Source: Holophagales bacterium (GTDB taxonomy: Bacteria > Acidobacteriota > Holophagae > Holophagales > Holophagaceae). From it: a stretch of 23,693 nucleotides of DNA. Location of the stretch: positions 1 to 23,693 of the forward strand of contig JAITFL010000158.1 of assembly GCA_031281385.1 (NCBI GenBank), written 5' to 3'. The notes under the pieces are model-generated. The model ran no database searches. It had not been told where the DNA came from and was given only the letters and a program-made list of their open reading frames with translations. The position numbers and the translations under genes are program-made. This document shows, piece by piece, positions 15,619-22,858 of this stretch (position 1 is its first letter; each line of letters begins with the position of its first letter).

Positions 15619-16611
15619 CTATATGACTCTGTTGGCAAGAAGGTCATGTATGTGCAGTATTCCTATGGGTTTAGAATCATCAGTTACAACTATGAACGTA
15701 ATCTTTTTGTCCTCCATGACCTTGGCTGCTTCTATGGCCTGAATGTCTTTATCTATAGCTATTGGATTTAACGCCATGATTTGGCTGGCTTTAAGCTCTA
15801 GTGGCGGCTGCCCCGATGTTTCGGCTTTTTCCAATGCCCTGCGTATGTCCCCATCGCTTATCACACCGGCCAACTTTCCAGAGTCCATCACCGCCGCCAT
15901 CCCCAGCTTGCCCGATGTCATCGCGCCCAAAATTTGGATCAGGCCGCTGCTTGGGGAGACTTTGGGGAAATCGGTGTGCATCAGCTCTTTGGCCTTGATC
16001 AGCTTCGCACCCAATTTGCCCCCGGGGTGGTTCTTGGCGAATCCCTCAACGCTAAAGCCGGCGGCCACAATCCTTTCTGCAGCCAAGAGATCGCCCCACA
16101 CCAACTGCATGGTGGTGCTGGCCATTGGCGCGTAGTTGAGCGGGCAGCCTTCGCCTTGAGGCAATGAATATGCGAAAACCCATTTTGCGGCCTGGGCCAG
16201 TGGGCTGTTTGGGTTAGAAGTTATACAGGCGATTGGCACACCTTCCCGCTTGAGTGCGGGAACCAGTCGCAATATCTCCTCGCTTTCCCCACTGTTGCTC
16301 AGCAGCAGCGCCATGTCTTCCTCTGTAACCATCCCCAAGTCGCCGTGCAGCGCGTCGGCGGGGTGCAGAAAAAAGCTGGGGCAGCCCGTAGATGCAAAAG
16401 TTGCCGATATTTTTTGGGCCACCAGGCCACTTTTCCCAATGCCGCTTAGCACCAAGCGCCCTTTTGACCCTTGGAGGGCCGCCAGCCAGTCCGCCAAAGC
16501 CCTTTGGTCTATGCCGGCTTCCAGTGCCTCTATGGCCGTTCTTGCTGCCACCAGCACCGCCATGCCAGGCGCCTTCTTTGGATTTGGGGTGTTTTCAGGT
16601 TTTCCAGCCAT
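15619..16611 (-). CDS. kdsD: KdsD, arabinose-5-phosphate isomerase (SIS + 2 CBS)
   Basis: KdsD converts D-ribulose 5-phosphate to D-arabinose 5-phosphate, the first step of Kdo synthesis for the LPS core. From the ATG at 16611 (AAGAGG ribosome-binding site) it has 330 residues, the usual KdsD length; ATG 16644 and TTG 16668 are alternatives without such a site. SIS domain: LVLSGIGKSGLVAQKISATF, the STGCPSFFLHPADALHGDLG block (about 74-93, with the metal/substrate His and Asp) and LLLSNSGES. The KNHPGGKLGAKL signature precedes two CBS domains (MTSGKLGMAAVMDSGKLAGV and the SQIMALNPIAIDKD region, ending IGILHIHDLLANRVI). Its substrate is also the substrate of Rpe at 5787. It stands alone here, and the region after its stop (15451-15618) is AT-rich with nothing recognisable. 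Confidence 0.93.
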   Translation of the reverse strand: MAGKPENTPNPKKAPGMAVLVAARTAIEALEAGIDQRALADWLAALQGSKGRLVLSGIGKSGLVAQKISATFASTGCPSFFLHPADALHGDLGMVTEEDMALLLSNSGESEEILRLVPALKREGVPIACITSNPNSPLAQAAKWVFAYSLPQGEGCPLNYAPMASTTMQLVWGDLLAAERIVAAGFSVEGFAKNHPGGKLGAKLIKAKELMHTDFPKVSPSSGLIQILGAMTSGKLGMAAVMDSGKLAGVISDGDIRRALEKAETSGQPPLELKASQIMALNPIAIDKDIQAIEAAKVMEDKKITFIVVTDDSKPIGILHIHDLLANRVI

Positions 16612-16818
16612 TTGAGCCTCTTGCAAAATCGCCGCCCTATCCATTGTAAGCCGATTTTGGGCCCGCAAGACCGCAAAGCGGATGACGGCCTACGCCGCCA
16701 ACTGTAATGGGATCAGCATTGTGAAGTAGCTCACAAGGGGGATGAAGAGTTTGTGCATTCTTTTCCCCTTGAAAGGGTACAATAGATAAGGGATTGAACA
16801 TGTTCCTGGGGAGGCCGC

Positions 16819-17106
16819 ATGGCACAAGAAATAATGGGAATGGTTTGGTACAAGCGCGAAGATTACGAGCGCATTCGTTCTATTTGCGAAGATGGCGATC
16901 ACTTTCATGCCACCTATGACGAGTGGCTGGAAGAGGCGGAAGCGTGCCGCAAACATCTTGAAGGCGAGGGGATCAAAATTGTCATTGCAGATCTCGACCC
17001 CGACAGGTTTCTTGCGCTATGCAAAACAAAAAAAATGAAGCCCAATGCCTCCGCAAGAAATTGCCTCGCCCATGATGCCGCACGCAGAGCCATTAAGCAT
17101 AGCTGA
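16819..17106 (+). CDS. Conserved-looking small hypothetical protein
   Basis: This 95-aa cytoplasmic protein has a strong ribosome-binding site (GGGGAGG at 16808-16814), and a TACAAT -10-like box at 16778-16783. Sequence features: an N-terminal MVWYKREDYERIRSICED segment, a TYDEWLEEAEACRKHLEGEG amphipathic helix, a short beta strand IKIVIADLDPDRFLALCKTK, and an Asn/Ala-rich C-terminus (NASARNCLAHDAARRA). The pattern 'Y..W...AE.....L...G..V....DP..F..WC' reminds me of small uncharacterised proteins found in several phyla, but I cannot name a family or function. There is no signal peptide or membrane segment. It is divergent from kdsD. Confidence 0.8.
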   Translation: MAQEIMGMVWYKREDYERIRSICEDGDHFHATYDEWLEEAEACRKHLEGEGIKIVIADLDPDRFLALCKTKKMKPNASARNCLAHDAARRAIKHS

Positions 17107-17251
17107 ATCCAAGGCGCCTGTTCAGTCCGCCAACTTCAGACCAAGGCCCTGATTCTAGCAACGCCAGTTGGGGGCGGGCTGCGCCCGGATTCAACATGCC
17201 CCCTGCCCTGGCCATTAGCCACTGGGGATTAGGTTATCTTCGGCCAGTACG

Positions 17252-17533
17252 CTATTTCCTTTCCTCCATAGCCTTTATCGCCTCTATCGCCTCGCTTATC
17301 TTCTTGGCCCTTCTCAAAGCCATGCGCCAGCTTATGTAGCGCAGGACGGCAAGGACTAAGTGGGAGAGGACGAGTATGGAAAAGTATCCGATGACCGGCA
17401 CGAACACTTGTATCCACGACAATTCCAGCACATCTAGCTTCCTTGCTATGGCGAAGCAGATGGTGGCAGAGAAAGACAGGCTTATCAAAAATATTTCAAA
17501 TTTGGTGGCTCTGTTAGTATGCGGGGTTTCCAT
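17252..17533 (-). CDS. Small two-helix membrane protein of unknown function
   Basis: This 93-aa protein starts behind a strong AAGGAGC site 4 bases before the ATG at 17533. It has two hydrophobic segments (about 12-30, FEIFLISLSFSATICFAIA, and 41-64, WIQVFVPVIGYFSILVLSHL and onward) and a basic/acidic cytoplasmic C-terminal helix (RRAKKISEAIEAIKAMEERK). No known family was recognised. Its 5' side faces the palindrome-rich stretch upstream of lptFG, from which it is transcribed divergently. Confidence 0.65.
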   Translation of the reverse strand: METPHTNRATKFEIFLISLSFSATICFAIARKLDVLELSWIQVFVPVIGYFSILVLSHLVLAVLRYISWRMALRRAKKISEAIEAIKAMEERK

Positions 17534-17578
17534 TGTTGCTCCTTATTCCATTTTTAACCCAAAATTGCATGAAGAGCC

Positions 17579-17604
17579 ACTTGCAAAACGTCAGTTTTGC
17601 AAGT
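17579..17604. repeat. 11-bp perfect hairpin of the CTTGCAAAAC family
   Basis: ACTTGCAAAAC (17579-17589) pairs with GTTTTGCAAGT (17594-17604) around a GTCA loop. GAGCC precedes it, as in the 5737 copy, but the GGCTC partner is missing on the right. It is one of three clear members of this family in the window. Confidence 0.8.
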
Positions 17605-17612
17605 CACCGGAG

Positions 17613-17804
17613 GAACAGGGTTTAGTGACGTAAGGCTTTGACGCTGCAAAGGCAGCGTCAAAGACCAACGCCACTTGACCCTGTTCTGCGCCCGACCGGA
17701 GCAGGCTCTGGCGTAAAAGCACTGTAAACATGCAAGTTACAAAATCCAGCCAGAGACAGCGGAAGGTCGGGAGCAGACGTAACGCCGAGTTTTGCAAGAA
17801 ACTC
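17613..17804. other. Nested-palindrome island upstream of lptFG
   Basis: Five sets of perfect complementary arms are packed into 190 bases. GAACAGGGT (17613) pairs with ACCCTGTTC (17678), enclosing a 12-bp perfect hairpin CTTTGACGCTGC-AAAG-GCAGCGTCAAAG (17636-17663), with further partial pairing between. CCCGACC (17691) pairs with GGTCGGG (17765), enclosing CTCTGGC (17706)/GCCAGAG (17749) and TGTAA (17723)/TTACA (17737). GAGTTT-TGCAAG-AAACTC closes the island at 17787-17804. The nesting predicts two large branched structures. It lies between divergent genes, where promoters for both must be. Candidate structured RNA, recombination site or mobile palindrome. Confidence 0.7.
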
Positions 17805-17905
17805 TGAAGGCAATTTTGAATTAGAATTGAAATAAGAGTTCAGCCCCTTCTGCCCGGCTTGCAACGATGGGCGAAGGCGCTGCCGTTTGCTTGCTTGGGG
17901 AAAAT

Positions 17906-20257
17906 GTGCCCACCACCTTGGTCAGATATTTTTTGAAGCGATGGGGAATACAAATCCTGTCTGGCTTCATGTTCTTTGGCGGCCTGCTGATGGCTTTCGA
18001 GCTACAGAGCATTTCCAAAATCGTCTTCGAGCAGCATGCATCAATCCATCACATGCTCCCCCTGCTCCTAACAACGATACCTTGGAACGTAGGACTCATC
18101 TTGCCTATGGCGGCTGTGCTGGGCGGGCTGCTAGGGACGCAGCACCTTAGCGAGGGCTCCGAATTTGTCGTGCTTCAGGGCCTTGGCAGCGGGAAGCGCA
18201 CCTTTCTGCTGCCCTGGGCCTTCCTGTCGGCGATAATGGTGGCGCTGAGCGCAATGAACGCCCATTGGGTGTCGCCCTGGGCCAGCAGGATGGAACACCA
18301 GCTATTTTTTAATTTGGCCCAAGAAGCCGCGCTCAAGGGAAAATATTCGCCCCGCGCCGGAGAAGAGCCCAAGATGATAACTGGCCCCAAAAAGGGTAAG
18401 CAAGGGCAAGACCCCTCTGGCCCTCTCTCCGACTTGTCTGTCTATTGGGGGCAATCCAAAGACGACGGCAAGCTGCACATCATGCAAATTGGCTCTGATT
18501 CTCTGTCCCATTTGGTCGGGGACAAATATTCCTACAGGCTAGAAAAAGTTGCAGGAGCCGATGATAGCCAGCTAGAGCAGATACAACTGAACTTCCGATT
18601 TGAAGACGTCGCAGGCAGGTCATCATCCAAAGACGTCAAGAACACAGCGCGCCTCACGGAATTTTCGTACGAGGTGTTTGAAATAAAGCAGCCCATCACC
18701 ATAGAAAAAAATTCCATCTATCAGCCAACCACCGTAAGGCACCAAGGGACGGGCGAGCTGCTGGTTGCCGCCAGAGGGAAGATGCCCATGAAGGGCGAAG
18801 CCGGAGTGGAATTGTCCCGCAGGTTTTCCATCCCCTTGATCTGTTGCGCCCTGCTGCTGCTGGGCATTTCGCTTGGTCTCAGCCACCCCCGCTTTTACAA
18901 GGGTGGCGCGTTCATCAAGAGCATAGGCGTCATCCTGCTGTACTTCGTCCTTCTAAAGGCAACGGAAGGATGGGTGGAAAATGGTGCGGTCAATTGGGTC
19001 TGGGCCACGGTGCTGCTTCCTGGGATGTTCTTGGCGGCGGGCCTGGGGCTGCTCAACAAAAAGATGTACCCCGCTAGGCATGGAAGAAAAACACTGATAA
19101 CACGCCTGTTGAGCTGGGTTAAGCCCAGCCATGCCCGGGCGCTGCTGAAAAGAACTGTAAGGCGGGTGCTGCACTTAAAAGCCCACGGCGCCGATATGGA
19201 AACGAGCCACGGGAACAGCTCAAACGTGATAGGCCGCTGGACGTCCAAAACGTGGTGGGCAAATTTCCTGGGCGTCCTGGCTATTTTTTTGGTTTTTCAT
19301 GTGTTCGTGGAATTTGCTGGCCTGGCCCAGTTTGTGGCTATGGGCGGCGGTCGCTTCTTCGTGTTTCTCAAATATTGGATTTACAACCTGCCGGTCACTC
19401 TCCCATTCGTGTTGCCCATCGTCTTTCTCTTGGCCTGGGTGCTGACTTTTTCCGATTCCAGCATTTCAAGGGAATGGACTGCGCTACGGGCCGGGGGCGT
19501 CAGCCTCGTCCGCTGGGTCGGAAGCACTTGGAAGGCCTGGGGGCTGGCAATTGTCGCCTCTTTTGTGGTGGAAGTCTATGTCGCTCCGATAGCGTACCCA
19601 ATTCAAAACCATTACTATGGGCAGATCAAGGGGCGCATCCCGACTAGTGAAACACCGGATTTTGCAATCCCCGCTGCTTCCGATGATCCTGCCGATGAAT
19701 CGCCGACGTCACTCTACCTTGGCTCAACAGGCGTTTTTTGGCGGATAGAAGGCCCTGCAAGATGGGGCTTTCCGCTGCTGCCGCCTAACGAATCCCCTTC
19801 CCTCATCTATTGGGAACCAGGAATGGCCAATTCGCTTCAATTGAACTGGGACGGCCATATTTGGGGCCAAGGGGCAGAATCGGAATCCCTGTTTCCCGCT
19901 TCGTCGCTGAGGCAGTATCAGACCTCCAGCGAAATACCCACGGCCGACCTGTTCACATGGCAGGAATGGGCCCCCAGCGCCGACAGGGCGACCATGCTCT
20001 GGGGGAGGATGCTGAAATGGCTGACGGCCCCATGCCTGTTTTTTGCAGCGCTGGGATTCGCCTTTCCCCCGCCGCGCAAAGGCAGGGGCCAGGCCCTTGG
20101 TTACGCGCTGATGCTGAGCCTTGCGTATTTGTGGATACAGGGCCTTTTTGAAGGCGCGTCAAAATCGGGAGAGATCCCTGCCCTTTGGGGAGTGCTTGCG
20201 CCCATGCTGATGATGCTGGGCTATGGCTTGGTCAACATACATAGGTTGAGAACGTAG
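17906..20257 (+). CDS. Fused LptF-LptG LPS-export permease
   Basis: LptF and LptG normally are two separate 350-400-aa proteins that form the LptB2FG transporter. Here one 783-aa chain contains two YjgP/YjgQ-type halves. Each half has three N-terminal membrane segments, a periplasmic beta-jellyroll, and three C-terminal segments. Half 1 (about 1-390): segments near 13-33, 51-77, 101-120, periplasmic 125-305, then 310-326, 339-352, 366-385. Half 2 (about 450-783): segments near 452-472, 494-515, 545-565, periplasmic to about 705, then three to the end. A polar linker (390-445) joins them. Start: GTG at 17906 with GGGGA just upstream, giving the LptF-like VPTTLVRYFLKRW; an ATG at 17867 without a ribosome-binding site is the alternative. 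The partner ATPase is probably LptB at 1-655. Confidence 0.9.
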   Translation: MPTTLVRYFLKRWGIQILSGFMFFGGLLMAFELQSISKIVFEQHASIHHMLPLLLTTIPWNVGLILPMAAVLGGLLGTQHLSEGSEFVVLQGLGSGKRTFLLPWAFLSAIMVALSAMNAHWVSPWASRMEHQLFFNLAQEAALKGKYSPRAGEEPKMITGPKKGKQGQDPSGPLSDLSVYWGQSKDDGKLHIMQIGSDSLSHLVGDKYSYRLEKVAGADDSQLEQIQLNFRFEDVAGRSSSKDVKNTARLTEFSYEVFEIKQPITIEKNSIYQPTTVRHQGTGELLVAARGKMPMKGEAGVELSRRFSIPLICCALLLLGISLGLSHPRFYKGGAFIKSIGVILLYFVLLKATEGWVENGAVNWVWATVLLPGMFLAAGLGLLNKKMYPARHGRKTLITRLLSWVKPSHARALLKRTVRRVLHLKAHGADMETSHGNSSNVIGRWTSKTWWANFLGVLAIFLVFHVFVEFAGLAQFVAMGGGRFFVFLKYWIYNLPVTLPFVLPIVFLLAWVLTFSDSSISREWTALRAGGVSLVRWVGSTWKAWGLAIVASFVVEVYVAPIAYPIQNHYYGQIKGRIPTSETPDFAIPAASDDPADESPTSLYLGSTGVFWRIEGPARWGFPLLPPNESPSLIYWEPGMANSLQLNWDGHIWGQGAESESLFPASSLRQYQTSSEIPTADLFTWQEWAPSADRATMLWGRMLKWLTAPCLFFAALGFAFPPPRKGRGQALGYALMLSLAYLWIQGLFEGASKSGEIPALWGVLAPMLMMLGYGLVNIHRLRT

Positions 20258-20271
20258 CTCGGTTGGGCGTT

Positions 20272-20876
20272 ATTTATGCCGATTGAATGCGCAGTGCGGT
20301 CATGCGGTGTTTGAGCGCGGGGGAAAGATGTCGCGGTCTTGAGCGTTTAGTGCCGGGTCATGGAGTCCTTCGATTTTACTGGCTTGTTGCACCTGATTCT
20401 ATCTTTCGTGCTCGGGACGAACACTCTTGTAATTTGACCTATTCATCGCCGGGTCATGGAGCCCGCCCGGATGCTGAACCATACGCCCCGGCAGTAGCAT
20501 CGGGCAGAATGGGCGCCCGGCGGAGATATTTGTTCGGCGCATATCTTTCGTGCTCGGGTTAGCGGCCTAGCAACTTGGTTTATTCGATGCCGGATCATGG
20601 AGTTCGCCCGGATGCTGAATTTGATGCGGCTGCGCCGCGCCATGTTTATGCCGATTGATGACGCAGCGCGGTCATGCGCTGCTTTGCTACCGAACGGAGA
20701 CTCTTCGGCCTGTTGCGTTTAGCACTGTGGCGTGGAAAAGCCTTCCGAATGCTAACTGGGGATTCGCTTGCACGGCCTCGCATGCGAGTCCGCGCGGCGC
20801 TACTCCCCAGACCCCTCATACTCGTTTCGCCTACTGCCCTATGTAAGGGCGGATACATGGAGAAGACTTCGATGAG
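20272..20876 (+). repeat. Mosaic of the dispersed intergenic repeat, copy 2
   Basis: This gene-free stretch is built from rearranged repeat blocks. An 85-bp imperfect direct repeat beginning TTTATGCCGATTGA occurs at about 20274 and 20644. Block A is at 20372-20415. Block B occurs twice (20401-20477 and 20543-20618). Block C is at 20804-20876 and ends CTTCGATGAG. The TGCCGGGTCATGGAG motif also occurs at 20351. Minus-strand frames through it (for example 20646-20858) resemble the frame in copy 1 and are probably part of the repeat rather than a normal gene. Confidence 0.8.
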
Positions 20877-20880
20877 TGCA

Positions 20881-20929
20881 TTGACAATAGCTGATTTTTT
20901 GCAATTACCCCCAGCTTATTGATAAGCTG
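20881..20929 (+). promoter_or_regulatory. -35 box and 8-bp palindrome upstream of the glycosyltransferase
   Basis: A perfect TTGACA (20881-20886) lies right at the end of repeat copy 2, but no good -10 box is at 17 bases (ATTACC). CAGCTTATTGATAAGCTG (20912-20929) is a perfect 8-bp inverted repeat, 14 bases before the GGAGAAGG ribosome-binding site. It could be an operator or a 5'-leader hairpin. Confidence 0.45.
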
Positions 20930-20953
20930 TGAACTGACCCACCGGAGAAGGAC

Positions 20954-22486
20954 ATGCTGCTCTCATTGGCTATGATAGTCAAGAACGAAGAGGAAACTCT
21001 GGCGCACTGCCTGGAATCAGTCAAGCCAATCGTTGACGAGATGGTCATTGTTGACACGGGCTCCACGGACAGGACTGTTGAAATCGCAGAGGAATTTGGG
21101 GGCAGCGTCCATCATTTCCAGTGGTGCGACGATTTCGCGGCGGCTCGCAACGAGAGCCTAAAGCATTGCAGTGGGCAATGGGCGCTGATAATTGATGCGG
21201 ACGAAGCCATAGACCCATTGGACTATGAAAAAATCAAAAACGCCTGCATTAACCCCATTGCAGACGCATACATGCTAATATCCCGCAGCTATTTCTACGA
21301 CTCCCTTCATCTTTCCCGGACTGACGCGGCAGTGCCAAACACATCGCCCTACAGCGAAGGCAGGCACCTGCCCTTTTATGCCGACAGCCCTGCGCTTAGA
21401 CTGGCAAGGATGCACGATGGACTGGCATTTTCAAGCAGCATCCATGAGTCGCTCCACACATCTCTGAGGGACAGCGGAAAGACAATTGAAAACTTGGACG
21501 CGGTGTTGCACCACTATGGGAGCCTCTTCAAGGACAGAGAGGAACACAAGACCCACTATTACTTGATGCTGGCGTCCAAAGAGGCAGAAAAAAATCCCCA
21601 TAGCATGCACGCCCATTCCAACGTGATGCAACAGGCCATGAAAGCAAAAATGTGGGACTTGGCGCTTAGGTCGGCAGACGCGTGTATTCGAATCAGCCCA
21701 AGAGTGGATATTTATGTTCTGTACGGCAGAGCCATGGCCCTGCAAGAGCTGGGCAGGCACGAGGAAGCGCTGCAGCAACTGGACTCGCTGCTGGCCCAAG
21801 TGCCCGACTACGCCCCCGCGCAGCTTTTGGGGGCAATTTCGTTTGCACAGCTTGGCGACCTTGATTTGGGCCGCAGGGCGGCGCAGCGCGCAATATCGCT
21901 GCAGCCAAATTTGGCACAGGCGTACATGTGCTTGGCTGACTGGGACATAAAGGAAAACAAGATGGACGCGGCCATAAAAACCTTGGCGGATGCGCTGAAA
22001 ATAGCCCCCAGCGAACCAAGGTTTTACAACCAACTGATATCCATCGAACTGGGCGAAGCCAACTACAGCAACGCCGCTAAGATAGCGGCGCAGGCGCTAA
22101 AGGCGTGTCCCATCGAGAGAAATGGCAATTGGGAAAGCGTCATCTTTCAATACAGCAGCAAAATGGCAGAACACGAACTGGCCATGGGCAACTTAGACTC
22201 CGCCCGCCAAGAGGCGCTAAGTGGGCTGGAGAGCCTTCCAAACGAGCCCCGCCTTTACGACATCCTGATAAAAATAGAAACGCAGAGGGGCAACATGCAA
22301 CGGGCGGCGCAGGATGCCATCAAAGGCATACAGAGCTGCCCAGAGGGCAACCCCCTGTGGTACCGCTTGGCCGCCGCATACTTAAGCCAAGTCGGGGAGC
22401 GCCAAACGGCCAAGTCCATTTTGGATCTGGGCCTGAAAGCCTTTCCAAACGACCCCGACCTGTTGAAGCTGGTGGGGATAGTCTAA
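20954..22486 (+). CDS. GT2-family glycosyltransferase with C-terminal TPR repeats
   Basis: A 510-aa cytoplasmic protein. Residues 1-220 form a GT-A fold: SLAMIVKNEEETLAHCLESV (4-23), IVDTGSTDRT (32-41, nucleotide-sugar binding), WCDDFAAARNESL (57-69) and the metal-binding DADEA (81-85). This arrangement (MIVKNEE, DTGSTD, DFAAARN, DADE) is typical of the SunS-like GT2 branch. Residues about 225-505 are tandem tetratricopeptide repeats (for example GRAMALQELGRHEEALQQLD and the following AEQAISLQPNLAQAY-type units), suited to hold a protein acceptor, so protein O- or S-glycosylation is a reasonable inference. The acceptor is unknown; flagellin is possible given the flagellar genes, but no flagellin gene is in the window. 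A GGAGAAGG site lies 3-10 bases before the ATG. Confidence 0.9.
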   Translation: MLLSLAMIVKNEEETLAHCLESVKPIVDEMVIVDTGSTDRTVEIAEEFGGSVHHFQWCDDFAAARNESLKHCSGQWALIIDADEAIDPLDYEKIKNACINPIADAYMLISRSYFYDSLHLSRTDAAVPNTSPYSEGRHLPFYADSPALRLARMHDGLAFSSSIHESLHTSLRDSGKTIENLDAVLHHYGSLFKDREEHKTHYYLMLASKEAEKNPHSMHAHSNVMQQAMKAKMWDLALRSADACIRISPRVDIYVLYGRAMALQELGRHEEALQQLDSLLAQVPDYAPAQLLGAISFAQLGDLDLGRRAAQRAISLQPNLAQAYMCLADWDIKENKMDAAIKTLADALKIAPSEPRFYNQLISIELGEANYSNAAKIAAQALKACPIERNGNWESVIFQYSSKMAEHELAMGNLDSARQEALSGLESLPNEPRLYDILIKIETQRGNMQRAAQDAIKGIQSCPEGNPLWYRLAAAYLSQVGERQTAKSILDLGLKAFPNDPDLLKLVGIV

Positions 22487-22503
22487 CCGAGCATCTGCTG
22501 TAG

Positions 22504-22538
22504 CAATTGACAATTGACAATGGACAATTGACAATGAT
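22504..22538. repeat. Heptanucleotide tandem repeat (CAATTGA)5
   Basis: Five consecutive 7-base units: CAATTGA, CAATTGA, CAATGGA, CAATTGA, CAATGAT. One inverted unit (GTCAATTGA) recurs at about 23392-23400 beyond the toxin-antitoxin pair, so the module is bracketed by this motif. Similar short tandemly repeated heptamers are known in cyanobacterial genomes. Confidence 0.9.
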
Positions 22539-22542
22539 GGAT

Positions 22543-22557
22543 GCGGCCTACGGCCGC
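22543..22557. repeat. REP-like GCGGCC-TAC-GGCCGC hairpin
   Basis: Perfect 6-bp stem with a TAC loop, preceded by GGAT. Related sequences occur at about 16679-16700 (GCGGATGACGGCCTACGCCGCC) split across two partially palindromic arms, and at about 20620-20638 (GATGCGGCTGCGCCGCGCC). They may be a small REP-type family. It lies between the convergent glycosyltransferase and antitoxin genes and could act as a bidirectional terminator or barrier. Confidence 0.55.
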
Positions 22558-22576
22558 GCCGATTTTCGTGTTGCCT

Positions 22577-22858
22577 TCAGCCGACCAGCTGCCCCTCGCG
22601 CAAGGCAAATGTCTCCATCAGTTTGGTCAGCACTTCTGGCGCAGGTTCAATGTCGTCCGTGAGCATGTTCCAGAGGTCGTCCCTGTCCATGCCATGTTTT
22701 AATGCAAACTCGTTTACCATGCGCGCCCTTGCCGCATCCGCGAGACAGCGGAGAAACAGCTTTTTGTTCCCCTTGTCCAGGGCCTCCTTTAGGTACAGCG
22801 CGATTGCCTCATCGTCCTCTAGGAATTCTGCCGCGTCAAACTTAATGTTTCCGCCCAC
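22577..22858 (-). CDS. Antitoxin of a RelE/HigB-type addiction module (HI1420-like)
   Basis: A 93-aa DNA-binding antitoxin that would neutralise the toxin encoded just upstream and repress the operon. Start: GTG at 22858 behind GAGGAGGAGAG, with the start overlapping the toxin 3' end by 17 bases, the usual toxin-first arrangement. Family features: FDAAEFLEDDEAIALYLKEA (compare the 'Y...eyL.d.e.ia.yL..a' N-terminal motif), then ARARMVNEFALKHGMDRDDLW (helix-turn-helix) and PAPEVLTKLMETF. It matches the 'putative addiction module antidote' family. It appears intact although its toxin is interrupted. The reading frame also extends upstream to 23014, but that part overlaps the toxin and has no antitoxin character. 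Confidence 0.85.
   Translation of the reverse strand: MGGNIKFDAAEFLEDDEAIALYLKEALDKGNKKLFLRCLADAARARMVNEFALKHGMDRDDLWNMLTDDIEPAPEVLTKLMETFALREGQLVG

Noticed and set aside
17591..17797. 68-codon minus-strand frame MQNSALRLLPTFRCLWLDFV and onward across the palindrome island
   Set aside because: It reads through nested inverted repeats, has no ribosome-binding site and no family resemblance. The palindromes explain the open frame better than coding does.
17613..17804. Integron attC site
   Set aside because: The nested arms suggest it, but I could not find the GTTRRRY/RYYYAAC core-site pair in the right geometry, and there is no integrase or cassette array.
20272..20876. Insertion-sequence remnant
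   Set aside because: No transposase motif, terminal inverted repeats or target duplication was found. It is better described as a repeat mosaic.
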